Assembly: GCA_000697665.1 (NCBI GenBank) | Contig: KL197717.1 | Location: 352,761-416,760, forward strand | Length of the DNA stretch: 64,000 bases | Direction of reading: 5' to 3' | Source of the DNA: Jaapia argillacea MUCL 33604 | Lineage: Eukaryota; Basidiomycota; Agaricomycetes; Jaapiales; Jaapiaceae | Shown: positions 1 through 12,236 of the stretch, one piece after another | Layout: every line of letters begins with the position of its first letter | How positions within the stretch are numbered: position 1 is the first letter of the stretch | The notes under the pieces: model-generated | What the model was told of the DNA's origin: nothing | The model's database searches: none | What the model saw: only the letters and a program-made list of their open reading frames with translations | Position numbers and translations under genes: made by a program

Positions 1-1261
1 GCCCGCGGCAAGAGGACGCACTGAGATGAGTCACAGATGTCTCTCCCTCAAACTCAGCTAGCATGTCTTCAGCGTCATAAGGTTCCAACCACAAAAGTGT
101 TCGTGCTTCATTATCCGCTAGATAGTATCCGCAAGTGAGTTCGCCCTGCTCATTCCGGAGAACTTCCACTACGAGCTCGAGGTTCGTGAGGTGTTCTCCA
201 ACGCTTTCTATGGTTTCTCGGAACTGGTCGGCAAAGGAAGTGACGAGTTCAAGCATTTCCGGGTCGTAGAGGTAAGCCTCGGTAAAGATGTTCTATGGTG
301 ACAATATATAACTAGGCAGGTACCGAGAAAGTGAAGTATCGAACCTGTGATGCATTGTAGAAATATAGGGCACCTTCAGGATGGGCGCAAGCAACCCAGT
401 CATCCGGCAGAGGTTCCCTTAGACATCATCTCAATCAATTGGACATACCGACGTTCGACACAACTTACCAGTCAAACTTTCTTGTCATGGGTTCGATTTC
501 GAACCTCTCCTTCCGTCTTTTTCTGAAAGGGATCCATTCAGCTCATTACTCGTGTATGACAGCCACGGAGATGGTACTTACAAAACAACTCCTCTCTCGT
601 ATCTGTTGACATCAACAGGGTTGATCGGGATAGCTACTACATGTGTGCCGGTGGATGTGGAAGACCCAGTGCGAGTACGGATAGAGCCATGTTGTGGAAG
701 CTCAATGGATAAGTCCTCAGTTGGGGATTCTACCTGCGTGGACACCGGTGATTCCGAACGCCGTTGCCGGGACGGTGTAGGGGAGGGTGAACGCGATCGC
801 AACGTGAGATTGGAGACACGGGTGACAAGATACGGAGACCGGGAAGATGCTCGTGAGGAGGGACGCGAACCGCCCGGGGTTGGCGTCAGACGATATCTGG
901 ATCCCCCGGGAAGAGTTTGAGGGGGTATCCCGTAAATTGTGTGAGAAGGGGCGCCAGCGGTGCTGTGTTCGGGGGTAGGTGGAGAGATTACAATTGATGG
1001 TGGTTGTGAACTTGCACATATCGTTACAATGTCGTCGCAGCTTGGGGGTCCAGACGATGGACCTGGTAATGATTCAACGCTTTTCGTTTCATCACTGCGC
1101 ATATGCGGCCCAAGAATTCGTTTTCTCCATCCTCGTAGATGTCGAAGGATAGTGGACCAAAGTCGGAGTATCAACGAAAGCAGAGAACGCCCATGAGGGC
1201 CCTTAGTCGACTGTAGGTAGTTGCGCAGAATCTTCAAGACAGCGACAAGAACAGATGTCAT
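1..1261 (-). CDS. WW-domain-like hypothetical protein, C-terminal part cut off by the window
   Basis: Read right to left, three introns join four exons (introns near 568-530, 471-421 and 344-295). The first exon, from the ATG at 1261, encodes about 230 residues rich in Ser, Pro and Arg with no fold. A short basic exon follows, then a WW-like segment (LPDDWVACAHPEG, then LYFYN) and a region with GYYLADNEARTLLWLEP. This series of a disordered N-terminus, LPxxWxxxxHPEGxxYFY and xYYxxxxxRxxxWLxx is what I recall from a large Agaricomycete family of hypothetical proteins that often end in membrane helices. The end of the gene lies beyond position 1, so that cannot be checked here. In-frame non-ATG codons reach further upstream to 1324, and I chose the first ATG. 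Function unknown. The WW-like part suggests binding of proline-rich partners, but that is inference. Confidence 0.72.
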
Positions 1262-3004
1262 CGCAAGTGGAGGTGTCGAGCGAAGGATGTGCCAAAGTCC
1301 GCATGAGAGACCGGAGAGAAGCAAGGCGCTGTGATGTTTGCGTTATGTGTACATCGACCTGGAGGGTAACGGCACCGTACTTCTCTAGTCACCCACGTTT
1401 CCGTAAGGAGCAACCTCTGTTGGGCGCTTTGGTGTTCAGCGATCAGCGCTCAGCCGTTGCAGTGCAGAGTCTTGTCTTTGGGTCAGCGGGCCAGAGATGA
1501 TGGTGGTGCGCTCGTTGTGCCAGTGGTTCAGAGGGGAGTGACCGTGAATGTGACATGTGACATGATGGCGACTAGTACCCGAGGCGAAGTTCTCTGCGTT
1601 CATCTGCCCTCCAAGATGATTGCATGCAAGATTCCTTGCCCGGCGCAGCATCTGTACCACTTGGGGTCAAGATTCTTGGGTCAGAGAGATAACCGTTCGC
1701 CATCACGTTTTATCGTCCGGGCATGCTGTATTAATAGGCAGACCTCCGAGTCAGACCTGCAAGGAAACTCGCTCGATGTGGCCTACACGTCGTTCAACCT
1801 CTGATTTAGCCTGGCGATCTGAGATCTTTTGGGCTGCATGCTATCCCTTCGCCCTGAATAGTATGTCCCCGAGCCCACAGCGGTTTCCCTTGAGGAAGGT
1901 TGTCTTGTTGTCTCTCAAGACCTTCACCGCCAAGAAACGCTCCCAATTACAAAGCCTCTCAAGTAAGTACGACAAACTTTACGTCGTGGTGATTTTGCCG
2001 GGTATCGAATGCTGCTGCCCGACCTTTTACCCTGCCCTTCGAACATCAGTCCTTGGTCGTCATATTCCACTTTTCCACAGATCGATGTCGGGCAAATCAT
2101 TGCCGATTTAGATGCTGACCAGCCCAGTGATGTTGGTACAGGTGTACCGCCCGGAACGTCATTGGGCACATCCTGTGATTCTCAATCACTGACAGCAGGG
2201 TGAAAGCTGATTCCCGTTGGTTTTGATGCCTTCTGCACTCTTACTCCAATAAGATGATGGTCGCTCAATCCCCATCCCTCGCACTGTTCGACTCCCTTCT
2301 CGACTAGATCTTTGGCTCTTCCCCACCTTCGCCCCAAGTCCCGCCACAACTTCGCCTTCAGACCCGTTCTGTGCCTGGGCTAGATTTCAAGTAGTCAAAT
2401 TTGATAGCACATTAGAGTTCTGCCTGCCTCTGCATGCCAAATATTTTTTTATAATCATCGTCTCCAAAGACGACGGCGAGTGTCGACGAAGGACTTGTTA
2501 TAACTCTGAGTGTTTCGGGATGTCGAGGACTGCGGAAGAAGTGAGCGTGGGATGAAGCGCCCCACCTCGTGGCGCGTGGCGAGCGGTGTAATGCCGGTTT
2601 TCCCGTGTCCGATAATAGCAACCTGTAGCGTTGTGTCAGCCTTGCATATAAACGCTTCTAGCCTCTCACCCTCAGCTCTTACTTTGCCCATCGTCCTCGT
2701 CGACCCATGCGATGACATCGCTGGCAGCATGGTGTGCGTACCATTTCTTACTACATGCGTTGGTCGTGCAGGTCTTGTCCAGCTCCGAGGCCCCCCTGAT
2801 CAATGGGTCTGGTATGCTGAGTGGTCTCGGACTTATGATCGCTGCGCAAGACCCGCAGTTCTCAGCCGTCATTCGTTGTAGGATCGTACTTACGAATGGA
2901 TTTTAGATTCTAATCAGTATGCCCCTTGGAATCGTACCCGCAGACTTCAGGCCACACCATACTTAGCCCGAGTGGATACTGCAGCTTCTCGAACTGCTAC
3001 AGCC
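1262..3004. other. Stretch without a confident gene
   Basis: No recognisable protein. A weak plus-strand possibility is a coding-like segment at about 1856-1960, bounded by a plausible acceptor and a GTAAGT donor, followed after an intron by a short open frame that ends at 2203. Separately, 2907-3004 is open in the frame of the next gene, behind an acceptor-like TTTTAG, and may be an upstream exon of it. I see no repeats or RNA genes. Confidence 0.4.
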
Positions 3005-5021
3005 ATGGCTCGACAAGGTCAGGAATCTGTCACTGTCAACATGGGAGAAAGGAACAATGCTACGAATGCCAATGGCGACAAGAAGAAGTCTGATACACTT
3101 TTTGGTCCGAACATCGGGATCGTCACGAGCGGACCAGCATGGACGGAAACACAGGAGAAGGGCGCTAAGGATGAGCTGACGCCAGAGATTGTGAAAGGTT
3201 GGATCGCGAAAAGTAAAGAGGTGAGTTTCTACCCACCGCAGTGTTGTCCGATTTGTGGACAGCTAGCTTGGGACCTGTCCATGATCGGTCGCAAATGGAG
3301 TGGATCTGACAACCATCTCAGGCTTCTCAGCCCACTACGACTCTCCAGGCGTTGGTGAATCTCAAACGCCCTACCCTCCGTCTCATGCCCTTCAAAGTTT
3401 CCGACGCCGATGACCCAGAACACATCGATTCCCAGCACCATCACGGCCTTGAATTCGAATACGACTGCGACGCCCCCAAATGTGGGATTTATGTCCACGT
3501 CGTTTTGTCTCCCGACCATCGACTAGCCGACAAGTCCCAAAGTTTCACTCGAGTCTCGGTATTCGAAAGTATAACGGAAGGCGGTTTTGGAAAGTATCTC
3601 AAACTAGAGGAGGGGGCCATCCTAGAGCTAGGCAGGTTCGAACACAGTCCCCACGTAATTACCGACGAACCAACCGGAGATGCGGCTCCCTCTGGCGCTG
3701 CATCTAATGCCACTCCACCTTTGGCAGACTCAAGTACGCACGTTGCGACTCCGGCGGAATCCGACCCTACCCCTCGGGTTGGACGCAAGCGATTTACCGT
3801 GCTCAATTTCCGTAAAGATCGACGAACACAGGGTCGAGCCGTCGCCGGTCCAGCGCTAGCTGTCGTCGACGCAGAAGCCCACACTTCGGCCGCTGTCCCC
3901 GCTGATAAAGAAGGCCCAAAGTCTGAGACAAACGACTTCGACAAGGAGGGAGTCAAGGCTATGATTAAACTCGTCGCTTTGGACGATGATGGAAAAGAGA
4001 TGGAAGCCGCTAATGAACAAGTCACGTACTTGCATATCGTACGGTTTGGATCTCCCCCCGTCGCAATCGATGGTGCCCCGGCCGAAGAGGACAAGAGACC
4101 CTGGGTCGTCAAGGTCGTGAAGCGTGAAGCTACGGTGAGATTTACTGCTTCCATGCCAGTCAAATTTTTTTGACGGCCGTACGATGGTAGATTGGGCCGC
4201 ATACATTCCACCTGCATGAGATCTACGGTCTCTCTTCCCATTCGACGGCATCTTCCCAAGCCCCCCCTCCCCCTCCACCGCCCGTCTCGCCGACGCATAC
4301 CTATCCTCCCGTAGCTGTCCCACCGGTAACTCACGAAGACGAGCCTTCATCCGAGTGTCTTGTCTGCTTGTCGTCACCACGTGAAGTTGTCTTGCTACCC
4401 TGCCGTCATCTCGTAGCATGCAAGGAATGCGCGCTCAATATGGTCGAGTTCGGTGCCGGTGGAAATATCGTTCATAACGACGCACCGGAGCCCGCTGCTC
4501 CTGGAGAGGGTAGCGGCGATGCGACTGGCCAGAATGAAGGTGCTGCTGAAGGGGAGGGTCCAAGTCCCTCTGCCATTGCCGTTCCGCCACCCCCTATCCC
4601 ATCTCGGAGGAAGAGGAAGGCCAAGGGATGGTTCTGCCCAGTGTGTCGTCAACGTGAGCTTCCTTGTATTACGCATAATTCAGACCGGACCGCTCATTTT
4701 TTCTCGCTGACAGCATATACGTCGCTTCTTCGGATCACCACCTCCCCTCCCGCAGGGAAAGACGTCGAAAAGCGAGATTCTACTTCGACCGACGACGAGG
4801 CTGGGGAGGCTCCTCCTCCGTTAGATGTTAATGGCAGTGACCCGACAGATGCACCCGCTTCTCGAGGACCTCTGGGTAGTATCGGCCGTCCAGGATTTCT
4901 CAGGAACATGTCCTTCAGGACCGGACATGGTAACAACTCTCCCAGCCTGCCACCGGATTTAGAACGGGGCCAAGTCCCGCCGATTTTGCAGCCCACTTTG
5001 CACATGCCATCGGTTCAATGA
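3005..5021 (+). CDS. Mahogunin-type RING E3 ubiquitin ligase (MGRN1/RNF157 family)
   Basis: Four exons are joined by introns at 3221-3321, 4135-4190 and 4654-4713; all three joins restore the frame. The middle exon carries the domain that precedes the RING in mahogunin-type ligases: LKRPTLRL, then FEYDCDAPKCGIYVHV, then the VVKREATIGPHTFHLHEIYG segment created across the second intron. The RING begins with CLVCLSSPREVVLLPCRHL and CKECA. It is then split by an acidic, Pro/Ser-rich insert of about 65 residues before the final CPVC and RQPYTSLLRI, which the third intron joins. The tail is disordered. Such proteins transfer ubiquitin from an E2 to substrates, often membrane proteins; the substrate here is unknown. 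ATG 3005 is the first in-frame start, but the frame is open upstream to 2907 behind an acceptor-like site, so an extra 5' exon is possible. Confidence 0.88.
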
Positions 5022-8000
5022 TAACGCTTCCATGCCCTTCTATTGGCACCATGCCTTGCTCCGCGCCTCCCATTCCCTTCTCCCCGATGGATCGTGACCT
5101 TGGCCTTGTATGCCTGATTCTCTCTGGATAGTGGTTATTGTTGGATTTCTTGACCGTTTTCTTGACCTTTTGTTATCTTGTTGTGCCTTTACCTCGTTAG
5201 TTTGCTTTCCATGAATTGTAGTAATGATTGATGGGAGTGTAGGATGCTGCTCATGTTGTATTTTTTGCGACGGACACAGAATACTTTGTTGAGTTTTAGG
5301 AAAGTCACTGATGCGAGACGTGTCTGGCCTCACCAGAGGTGGCGGTCAATTCCGAGGTAATCCATCAAGTGAATGGGAATTGATGATGGTCGCAACCGAA
5401 CAGTGAGGCGTGTCGCTATCCCCTCCATTCCCTTACAAGTTTCTACGTTACAATTAGGAAGCGACCGTTGCTTCCCTTTGGTTGCGTGCTGAGGGTGTCG
5501 CGGCCATCATTATGGAACAACTTCCTTCCAGTTCACCGCCGCTACAACCCCAAACTCTGTTCGATATTTTGAACGCTACTTTGTTGGACGTAAGATATGC
5601 TTATCGATACATGGTAATTGTTCTTTGATGGCTTAAGAGGGAAAGTGCGTGAGGAGAGAGTTAAAGTGGACGCCGGTATTGACAATTCAAATACAAACCA
5701 CCGCTTCTTTCTAGCCATAGATGTATCTGTTCCAGACAAGGGTGTATCGCAGAGTTTGAAAGTCCTTACTCTCCCGGGGTATCCCAAACCCAAGACAATT
5801 TGCCAAAGACTGCGATAAAAGACTCGCCTGCCCGTTTACGTCTATACGCAACATTTATCCCACGAGAAGTTGCACACATACCACGTTGAACGGTTGATGT
5901 GTGTCGAAGTACTGAATTGGGGGGTGAGAGGAGGAATAATGAATGCCATAGAGGGAAGGCCCGTACGTTTGCGGTACCTCGGACGAATTGGCGTACAAAC
6001 AATTGGAGATGGGTGACACGTGTCGTGCATCAGCTGAGGCTTGAGTTGACTCGGCGTCTCGTTCCGTAGTGGTACTTAGGACGATGGGATAAGGTATGGT
6101 TCGGAGTTCGAGTTGCCGTCGTATCAAATATGACAGCATAAGTGGAGCCCTGCCCGTAGCGGGTGGCGAACCATGTAGAGCATGAGCCGTCTATGCACGG
6201 TAGATTGCCCGCCTGAAAATAAATACCAAAGCACATAGTATCACTAACGGTGAATCAGAGGGGAAACCCACGACAAGAAGGAGAAGCAGGGCGACATGCA
6301 CCAGGGGTCGTGATGATAGTCACCAGACGCACACTCAGATGAATTCATAATTTCGCGAATGGGTATGGGGCCGTACTGCACCAGACGATATCGTCGAGGA
6401 GGGACCTGCTTTTTTAACCCAGCATCGCAGGAGTACGGCTGCCGCCGTCCGAAGAGAAGCCATGAGTACGAAAATCCAGAATTGGAGAGACTAACGGGAT
6501 GGCGTTGGCACCATGCGCAGCAGTGACAAAGTGCTGGGGCCTGCACAATGGAAATTCGGGCCAGATGTGGCCCAATCTCAGAAGTATGGTGAAGCCTGTG
6601 CCGGAGAGGATGACAGGAGCACCCAGTACTGGAGGTCTTGGTTTCGGGGTTCCTGACATCAGATACCGCCAGAAAATTTGATGAAAGCTCTGCTCGGGCG
6701 GCGTGGCGAAGGCAGGTGCGAGGACCAGCTGATGGACGCCTTGCCTGTGACGTCAAAATTTCAGCTGGCTTGCTGAAACGCTCTGCGGTAAAATTTGAGG
6801 AACGACATATGTTCCAGGGAAAATTAACGGAGGGCTCATGTCCAAAGCGCAGAACTCAGGAGGAGGCGGTGACGCACCAAATCAGGGTTTCGAGGGTGGC
6901 GGTGGGAGAGCTTGGGCGGAGGTCTGCTCAGCCTTTGCAGGATTCCTTGGGCGCTGGACTGCGAGGCTCGGGGCGTCTATCGCAGCGTGAGACTTTGCAA
7001 ACACCAATGGCTACTGTGTGAGGGCCACTGCAGTTGGCGCTCAGCCTAATAGACCAGATAGGCTCAGCTATGTGAGCAAAGCGAACTTCCCGGAGCGTTT
7101 TGTCAGCCATGGCTGTTGGCGACGATGAACCTCTTCCCGCGATAGGTCGAAGCAGGTGAGATCTTAGGTCGATTGTATCAAGAAACCGTCCAAGTATACA
7201 GTGATTCAGTTGCACAGCTTTTGGGTAATGAATTATGAGGACGGTACCGTCAAAAGAATGCAAAAAAAGCAGTGGATGATCCGATGGTGCAGTGTCGGAT
7301 TGCGCTCCTGGTACTTTGGTCCGATGCACGGACCGGTGCTCTCGGACTGGGAGTTGTGCCCTGAGGGCAGGTTCCTGGAGCAATTCCTGAGAGCAAGATC
7401 ATAACGCGCTCACGTTCATCCACAAGGATCGAGATTAAAAGAAGAATGAATCAATGAGACAGGCTTCAAGATGGAATCCCCCAACCCTGCTGAGATGATG
7501 ATTGGACGAAAAAGAAGTTGGGGTAAGATAACACATCTTGATGTTTCAGGAAGGCGGGGACTAGCGGGCGAAGGGCGGATATTTGCTACCCGGCAATTCC
7601 CAGATGCTATTGTTGAACCATCTACCTGACGATAGTTGCGTCCAAGCCAGATTGAGGCTGGAGCAAAGGATGGGACAATGAGATGGAGACCATGATGATT
7701 GGAACGGAGCGACAAAGCAAACGCATCGGCTGCGAGGTTCCGCGAAGGCAGGACAATAAGCGATACCTAACGTGGAACGTTAGCTCGGCGCTTATTCTAT
7801 TCAATTGCCATCATCATTTGGTACCTGCAGCGCCGAAGAATTGGCGCCGAAAAGGGGGTTGATATCTCGATATCTGGTTTTTCCTTGCTGCATGGCTATA
7901 TGATTGTACATGGATCCTAGTGGTAGTGTTCGTGTATGAGCGCAAGAGTTCGAGCCCGAGGCAAGCGAATGACGAGCACAGCCAGAAAAGCCACATAGAA

Positions 8001-8230
8001 AATGCAAAGCAGGGTCCCTGAGATGTCGAGAAGCAATATTTAGAATCCGAGCGATGGAAGCACGAAATGTGTGGCGCTGTTATTGCCACGCGATCGAATT
8101 GCCCCGTTTTGTTTGTGTTGTACTTTTACGGAATACTGCTGCTCTCGCCTCAACCACACCCTCAACTCCACGCAGCACCTGTCCCCCCCGTCTATAAAAT
8201 TCGTTCTTCCCTTTGCTTCCCTCCATTTAC
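5022..8230. other. 3.2 kb stretch without a resolved gene
   Basis: The first 300 bases are probably the 3' UTR of the RING gene. After that no frame on either strand gives a protein I recognise. The minus strand has several medium-length open frames (about 7383-6928, 6756-6244 and 6139-5855) and one strongly hydrophobic run near 8010-7930. These could be pieces of a many-exon or decayed membrane-protein gene, but I could not join them with convincing splice sites. No terminal repeats were found. Confidence 0.35.
8192..8199 (+). promoter_or_regulatory. TATA box of the basic hypothetical gene
   Basis: TATAAAAT lies 39 bases before the chosen ATG and is followed by a pyrimidine-rich stretch. 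This is the usual arrangement at a fungal transcription start. Confidence 0.6.
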
Positions 8231-8959
8231 ATGCCCCCACACGCCCCCATGAATTCTTACAAAAGACAGCGCCGTACCGCTACCTCGGTTCTTGCCGGCG
8301 ATTTCGATATCAAGCCCCCTCGAGACGCGCTCACCAGCCTTTTGAATGGAGTAGGCCCTTACAAGGTGGTCGAGAGAGACGAAGAGTCGAGGAGGAATAA
8401 GAAGAGAGAAAAGAGAGAGCGCGACAGGGAGAGGAAGAGGGAAAAGGCGGCTGCGAAAGCGCGCGAGAAGGCTGCACTGGCAACTGCGGGTCCGTCCAAC
8501 GCGACACCCTCTATTATTCCCCCCATCAAACAAAATACACCGGCGCCCATGCCCACGGCCGCTGCTTCGTCATTTTGGCGCGCACGCCCTGCCATCCATA
8601 TCCCTTCTGCACAGCGATCGTTATCGGTCACGCCACCCCCGATGCCATCATCGCCACGGTCCACTCCAGAACCGTCCAATGCCTCTACCTACTCGCGTAC
8701 ATCCTCCAAGAGACCTCGGACACCTTCTGACTATGACGACCATAATCCTGGCGTCGTCAGTCCTTCCACATCTTCACCACAACCATCCCGCAAGAAGCGT
8801 GCGCCAGTTAGGAAGGGTTGGAAGGGTTGGGTGGAGGGATCGCCTCCGCCATCTGAGAAGTTGATCAACCTGGATCATGTACCCGTTCTGCAGGAGAGGA
8901 GGACGAGGAGTGGGAAGAGTTTTGATGCTATTGGTGTAGGAAAGGATAGCTGGGTCTAG
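8231..8959 (+). CDS. Conserved basic hypothetical protein, probably nuclear
   Basis: A single exon of 242 codons with a TATA box and CT-rich leader just upstream. A second ATG at 8249 is also possible. The N-terminus has RQRRTATSVLAGDFD, then a very basic charged helix of alternating K/R and E (about residues 55-85) that looks like a coiled coil or nuclear localisation segment. A Ser/Pro-rich linker follows. The C-terminus is compact and looks conserved: KKRAPVRKGWKGWVEGSPPP, EKLINLDHVPVLQERRTRSG and the final Trp-Val. The basic runs and the absence of a signal or membrane segment point to a nuclear role. I do not recognise a named family and assign no function. Confidence 0.75.
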   Translation: MPPHAPMNSYKRQRRTATSVLAGDFDIKPPRDALTSLLNGVGPYKVVERDEESRRNKKREKRERDRERKREKAAAKAREKAALATAGPSNATPSIIPPIKQNTPAPMPTAAASSFWRARPAIHIPSAQRSLSVTPPPMPSSPRSTPEPSNASTYSRTSSKRPRTPSDYDDHNPGVVSPSTSSPQPSRKKRAPVRKGWKGWVEGSPPPSEKLINLDHVPVLQERRTRSGKSFDAIGVGKDSWV

Positions 8960-9926
8960 GGTGAGTGGCACCGATTTTTCCAGCGGCTAATAATCTCTGA
9001 TCTTCAGTGCTAGTGCGATGACCGACTCGTTGTCCCCAGTAACTATATTGCGCACGGTCACACCCTCCTGAAAGACGATCTGCGAATTAACCCACCGAAT
9101 TGTGGTCCCGAGACTAAAATCTTCTTTATTGTGTTGTTCCAATACCTCTCCATACATCTTTTATGTCGTCTTTCACAAACGTATGTCTCCTTTGAATCAT
9201 TTGTTTTTTTGACTACCCATTTTGTCTTTTTTTATTACCGTCACCCTTGATTCCCTTTCCATTTCTCATCGTTTGCCTTGTGTTCCGGATAGCTATCGTC
9301 GCTTTGCATGAGAAAGACTCGTGTTATATTCAGGAAATATACAAGCTTTTTATTGGCGTATGACTAGGACCGATTGCGTCCTCTCGGGCGGAGAAAGCGC
9401 CATGCGTCTGACAAAGCGATGTCGTGGCAAACCGTGACCCCATGATTTATTTATTCGCACATCCCGTCTGTGGTGCCAGCTAGCCGAGTAGCAGAGCATG
9501 GCCGTAAGCTATTTTTTGACCGACCATAGCCGTCAGGCTGTCCCCTTGTAAGAGTGCTCAAGCCAAGTTCCGGTTTGGAAGCAGGAAGCATTTATTTCAG
9601 AATTTCCTTATTTGGAAAAGCGAAGTCTAAATTTCTGTGGCGGAGATTCGATACCTTCAACCTTGAACGCCCTCGACATTGGTTTGGACGGTTCAAGACC
9701 TATATCCTAGCTGTGGCACGCGGCTGCTGTGCTCTTGCTATCGCTGTTGATGAATCTCTGAAACTTCCACTGCTTCACTTGGGCCGCCGGATTTCACTCG
9801 CTTTTTTTCTGGGATTTCTCAGTCGTGCATCTGAGAGTTGGAGCACTTCCAACGTCTTCACGGCCTTACTACCAGAGCCATCATCTTCACAGCACCAATC
9901 TACCTTTAGCTGTCGTATTATCCGCC
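8960..9926. other. Intergenic region
   Basis: This holds the 3' flank of the basic hypothetical, T-rich tracts around 9170-9260, and the promoter of the MTG1 gene. The open frame from 9554 runs into the MTG1 first exon in a different frame and shows no family signature, so I treat it as non-coding. Confidence 0.6.
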
Positions 9927-11942
9927 ATGACGATGCTTTCCCACATCCCATTCCCCATCCTCCCTCCAGCTCCATCATGGTTCCCCGGCCACATGAACAA
10001 GTTCGCGAGGATGCTACCTGCTCTGCTTACTCGCACGGACGTAGTTCTTGAGCTCCGAGACTCGAGACTTCCGTTGACGAGTATCAATGGAGATTTGGAA
10101 GGTGAGATTTAATTCATATTTAACGGGATAAGGGGATTTGGGCTGGTTGGATCCTGGCTCTGTGGATTTTTTGATTTGGAAACTCGGATACTGTGTTTAC
10201 ACTCTGGCCGTTCTACGACTGCCTTACTTGCCGTATGGCCCTCCATGTCTCCACCTCCGTATCTCTGCCATTCAGTGGGATCTAAAGAGGCCCTCCTCGC
10301 CTCACAAGATCTTTTGGCCTGTTTGAACAATTTCTGAATCGATCTTATAAAATTATTCACTTCCTGGTGGAGGTTGATTCCACATAGTGATAATTTTTTC
10401 AGCCGTTGAGCCTCCCAACTGCGGGGTTGTTTCTCCTGTTTCTGCAAATGCGATTTTATGGCTGACCTGAATTTTACTTGACAGGTGCTCTGGAAAAATG
10501 GAGGCTCGATCGAGGTCGAATACCCATGGCCCACCGTCGCTTCCTCTCCCCTCATCAAACGTCCTCTCCATCTTCACCTGGGTCGGCAGGCCCCACCGCT
10601 TGCGAACACGTCGTCGTTTTCAACAAGCGTGACCTTGTACCCGAATGGGGTCTCGAGGTATGTTCTCAATTCCCCTTCACCTCTTTCGCCGCCATTCTCT
10701 GGTCTGATATCTCGACGTCGAAGCCATTCCGCCAAGCCATGGCATCCAAATTTCCAGAACAACAGTTCTTCTTCGCTTCTTGGCATCGACCAAGAGATAT
10801 CAAAGCCCTAAATGAGCTCCTAGTAAGTATGTCTACGCATATTCTAATTGATACTGCCAAATTCCCTCTTTTACTGATCTCGGAACGGTTATCGTGAACA
10901 GGTATAGCAAAACAACATCCAAACTCGCCAGAGTTGAACGTGTTGGTGGTGGGTATGCCCAATGTGGGTAAATCAACTTTACTCAACGCCCTGCGAAATA
11001 TCGGGATCCGTGGACGTGAGTTATCTCCATTCGTCGTTCTTGAGCTTTGTCGCTGACATGATTGGTTTGATACTAGCTACTCCCAAGGCTCTGCGAACTT
11101 CCCCGGAGCCGGGTCATACGCGCGCATTATCTACTCGGTTGAAATTATCCACAGAGCCTCTGGTCTATGCTTATGATTCACCGGGAGTGATGCTTCCATT
11201 CCTTGGGCGGGGTGATCGAGGTGCTGAGCGAGGCATCAAACTGGCGCTAATCGGTCCGTTCGTTCAAAGATTATCCGTCGTTTCATCAGGCAAATTGAAA
11301 CCTTTTGTAGCGGGCATCAAGGAAGGATTATATGATGTGGAATCCCTCGCGGCGTATCTGTTATACCGTCTTAATATTTTGAATCCCATTTGTAAGTTAA
11401 CCACCGCTCTGCTGGGTAGGTTCGGTATTGACGGACTGTTTTTTGTTGTTTTCCACGACTGCGTTTTAGCGCCGGTCTATTTACAACTACTCCCTCCTTC
11501 GACTCCACCTACCGCCGACGTGCATATTTTCCTTGAATTGCTTGCCGAGAGGCTGTGTATGATCAAGCGCGGTGGCGAACGGGATTATAGACGAGCGGCT
11601 GCATGGTTTGTCAAGTGGTGGAGAGACCAGGGCGGGTTGGCTTCTGCCTCTACGCTTCCTATCACCTCTTCCGATAGCACCCTCCCTATTCGCCAAGGAT
11701 GGGGATTCGATTTCGAATGGGCGGTTGATTACCCACAAGAGAATAATGCGGGGGTCGTTCGACAGAAGATGGAGGAGTGTATTGAGAGGTATTTGAGTGG
11801 GAGGATTGAGGATGAACAGGATGGTGGGGTTGTTAGTGTTACTCAGGTGAAGAAGATGGCGAGGGATGAGAAGAAGGAGAAATGGGCTGCTAGGTCTAGG
11901 GCTAAGGCTAAAGTGGGAGGACCTGGGAGGAAGATTAAGTAG
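9927..11942 (+). CDS. MTG1: Mitochondrial ribosome-assembly GTPase MTG1
   Basis: A circularly permuted GTPase of the YlqF/MTG1 family, which works with the large mitochondrial ribosomal subunit at the inner membrane. The exons give the motifs in permuted order. WFPGHMNKFARML and DVVLELRDSRLPLTS open the protein. G4 is NKRD. After another intron comes G1, VGMPNVGKSTLLNALR, and after one more PGHTR and G3, DSPGVMLP. The C-terminal exon has the helical region that ends in a Lys-rich tail typical of the family. Six exons are needed. The first intron (10102-10484, 383 bases) is far longer than the others and its join rebuilds LEGALEKWRL. The start ATG sits just before the conserved WFPGHM block. 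Its neighbours are unrelated, although mL59, a large-subunit protein, lies 8 kb downstream. Confidence 0.93.
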
Positions 11943-12236
11943 TGTTTTTGGGATGGTATTTGGTTGGACTTTTTGTCGTGGGGATATGACATTAGTTGGA
12001 CGGGGGTTTTCCACCGCTCTTTATTTCTGAGCCAGTCACCGCAATGTAGATGCTCGTGATCGTCGCTGACATTCCGACCGTCGCGTCGCTGTCAAACAAG
12101 GCTGCCTAAGGCTCTGGAGGGGCTCTCGTATTCCGACATGATCGTGGCCCAAAGGGCATGGTGTTATAAATGTGATGGAGAAACCCTGTACATTGCAGAT
12201 ACATCGAGATGCACTTGGCCGAACCCAGCGGGTCTA

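Noticed and set aside
3489-4334. Minus-strand open frame of 281 codons
   Set aside because: It lies opposite the mahogunin-type exon, whose sequence is clearly recognisable. It is a shadow of that gene.
9554-10051. Open frame of 165 codons overlapping the start of MTG1
   Set aside because: Its second half is another reading of the conserved MTG1 first exon, and its first half has no recognisable features.
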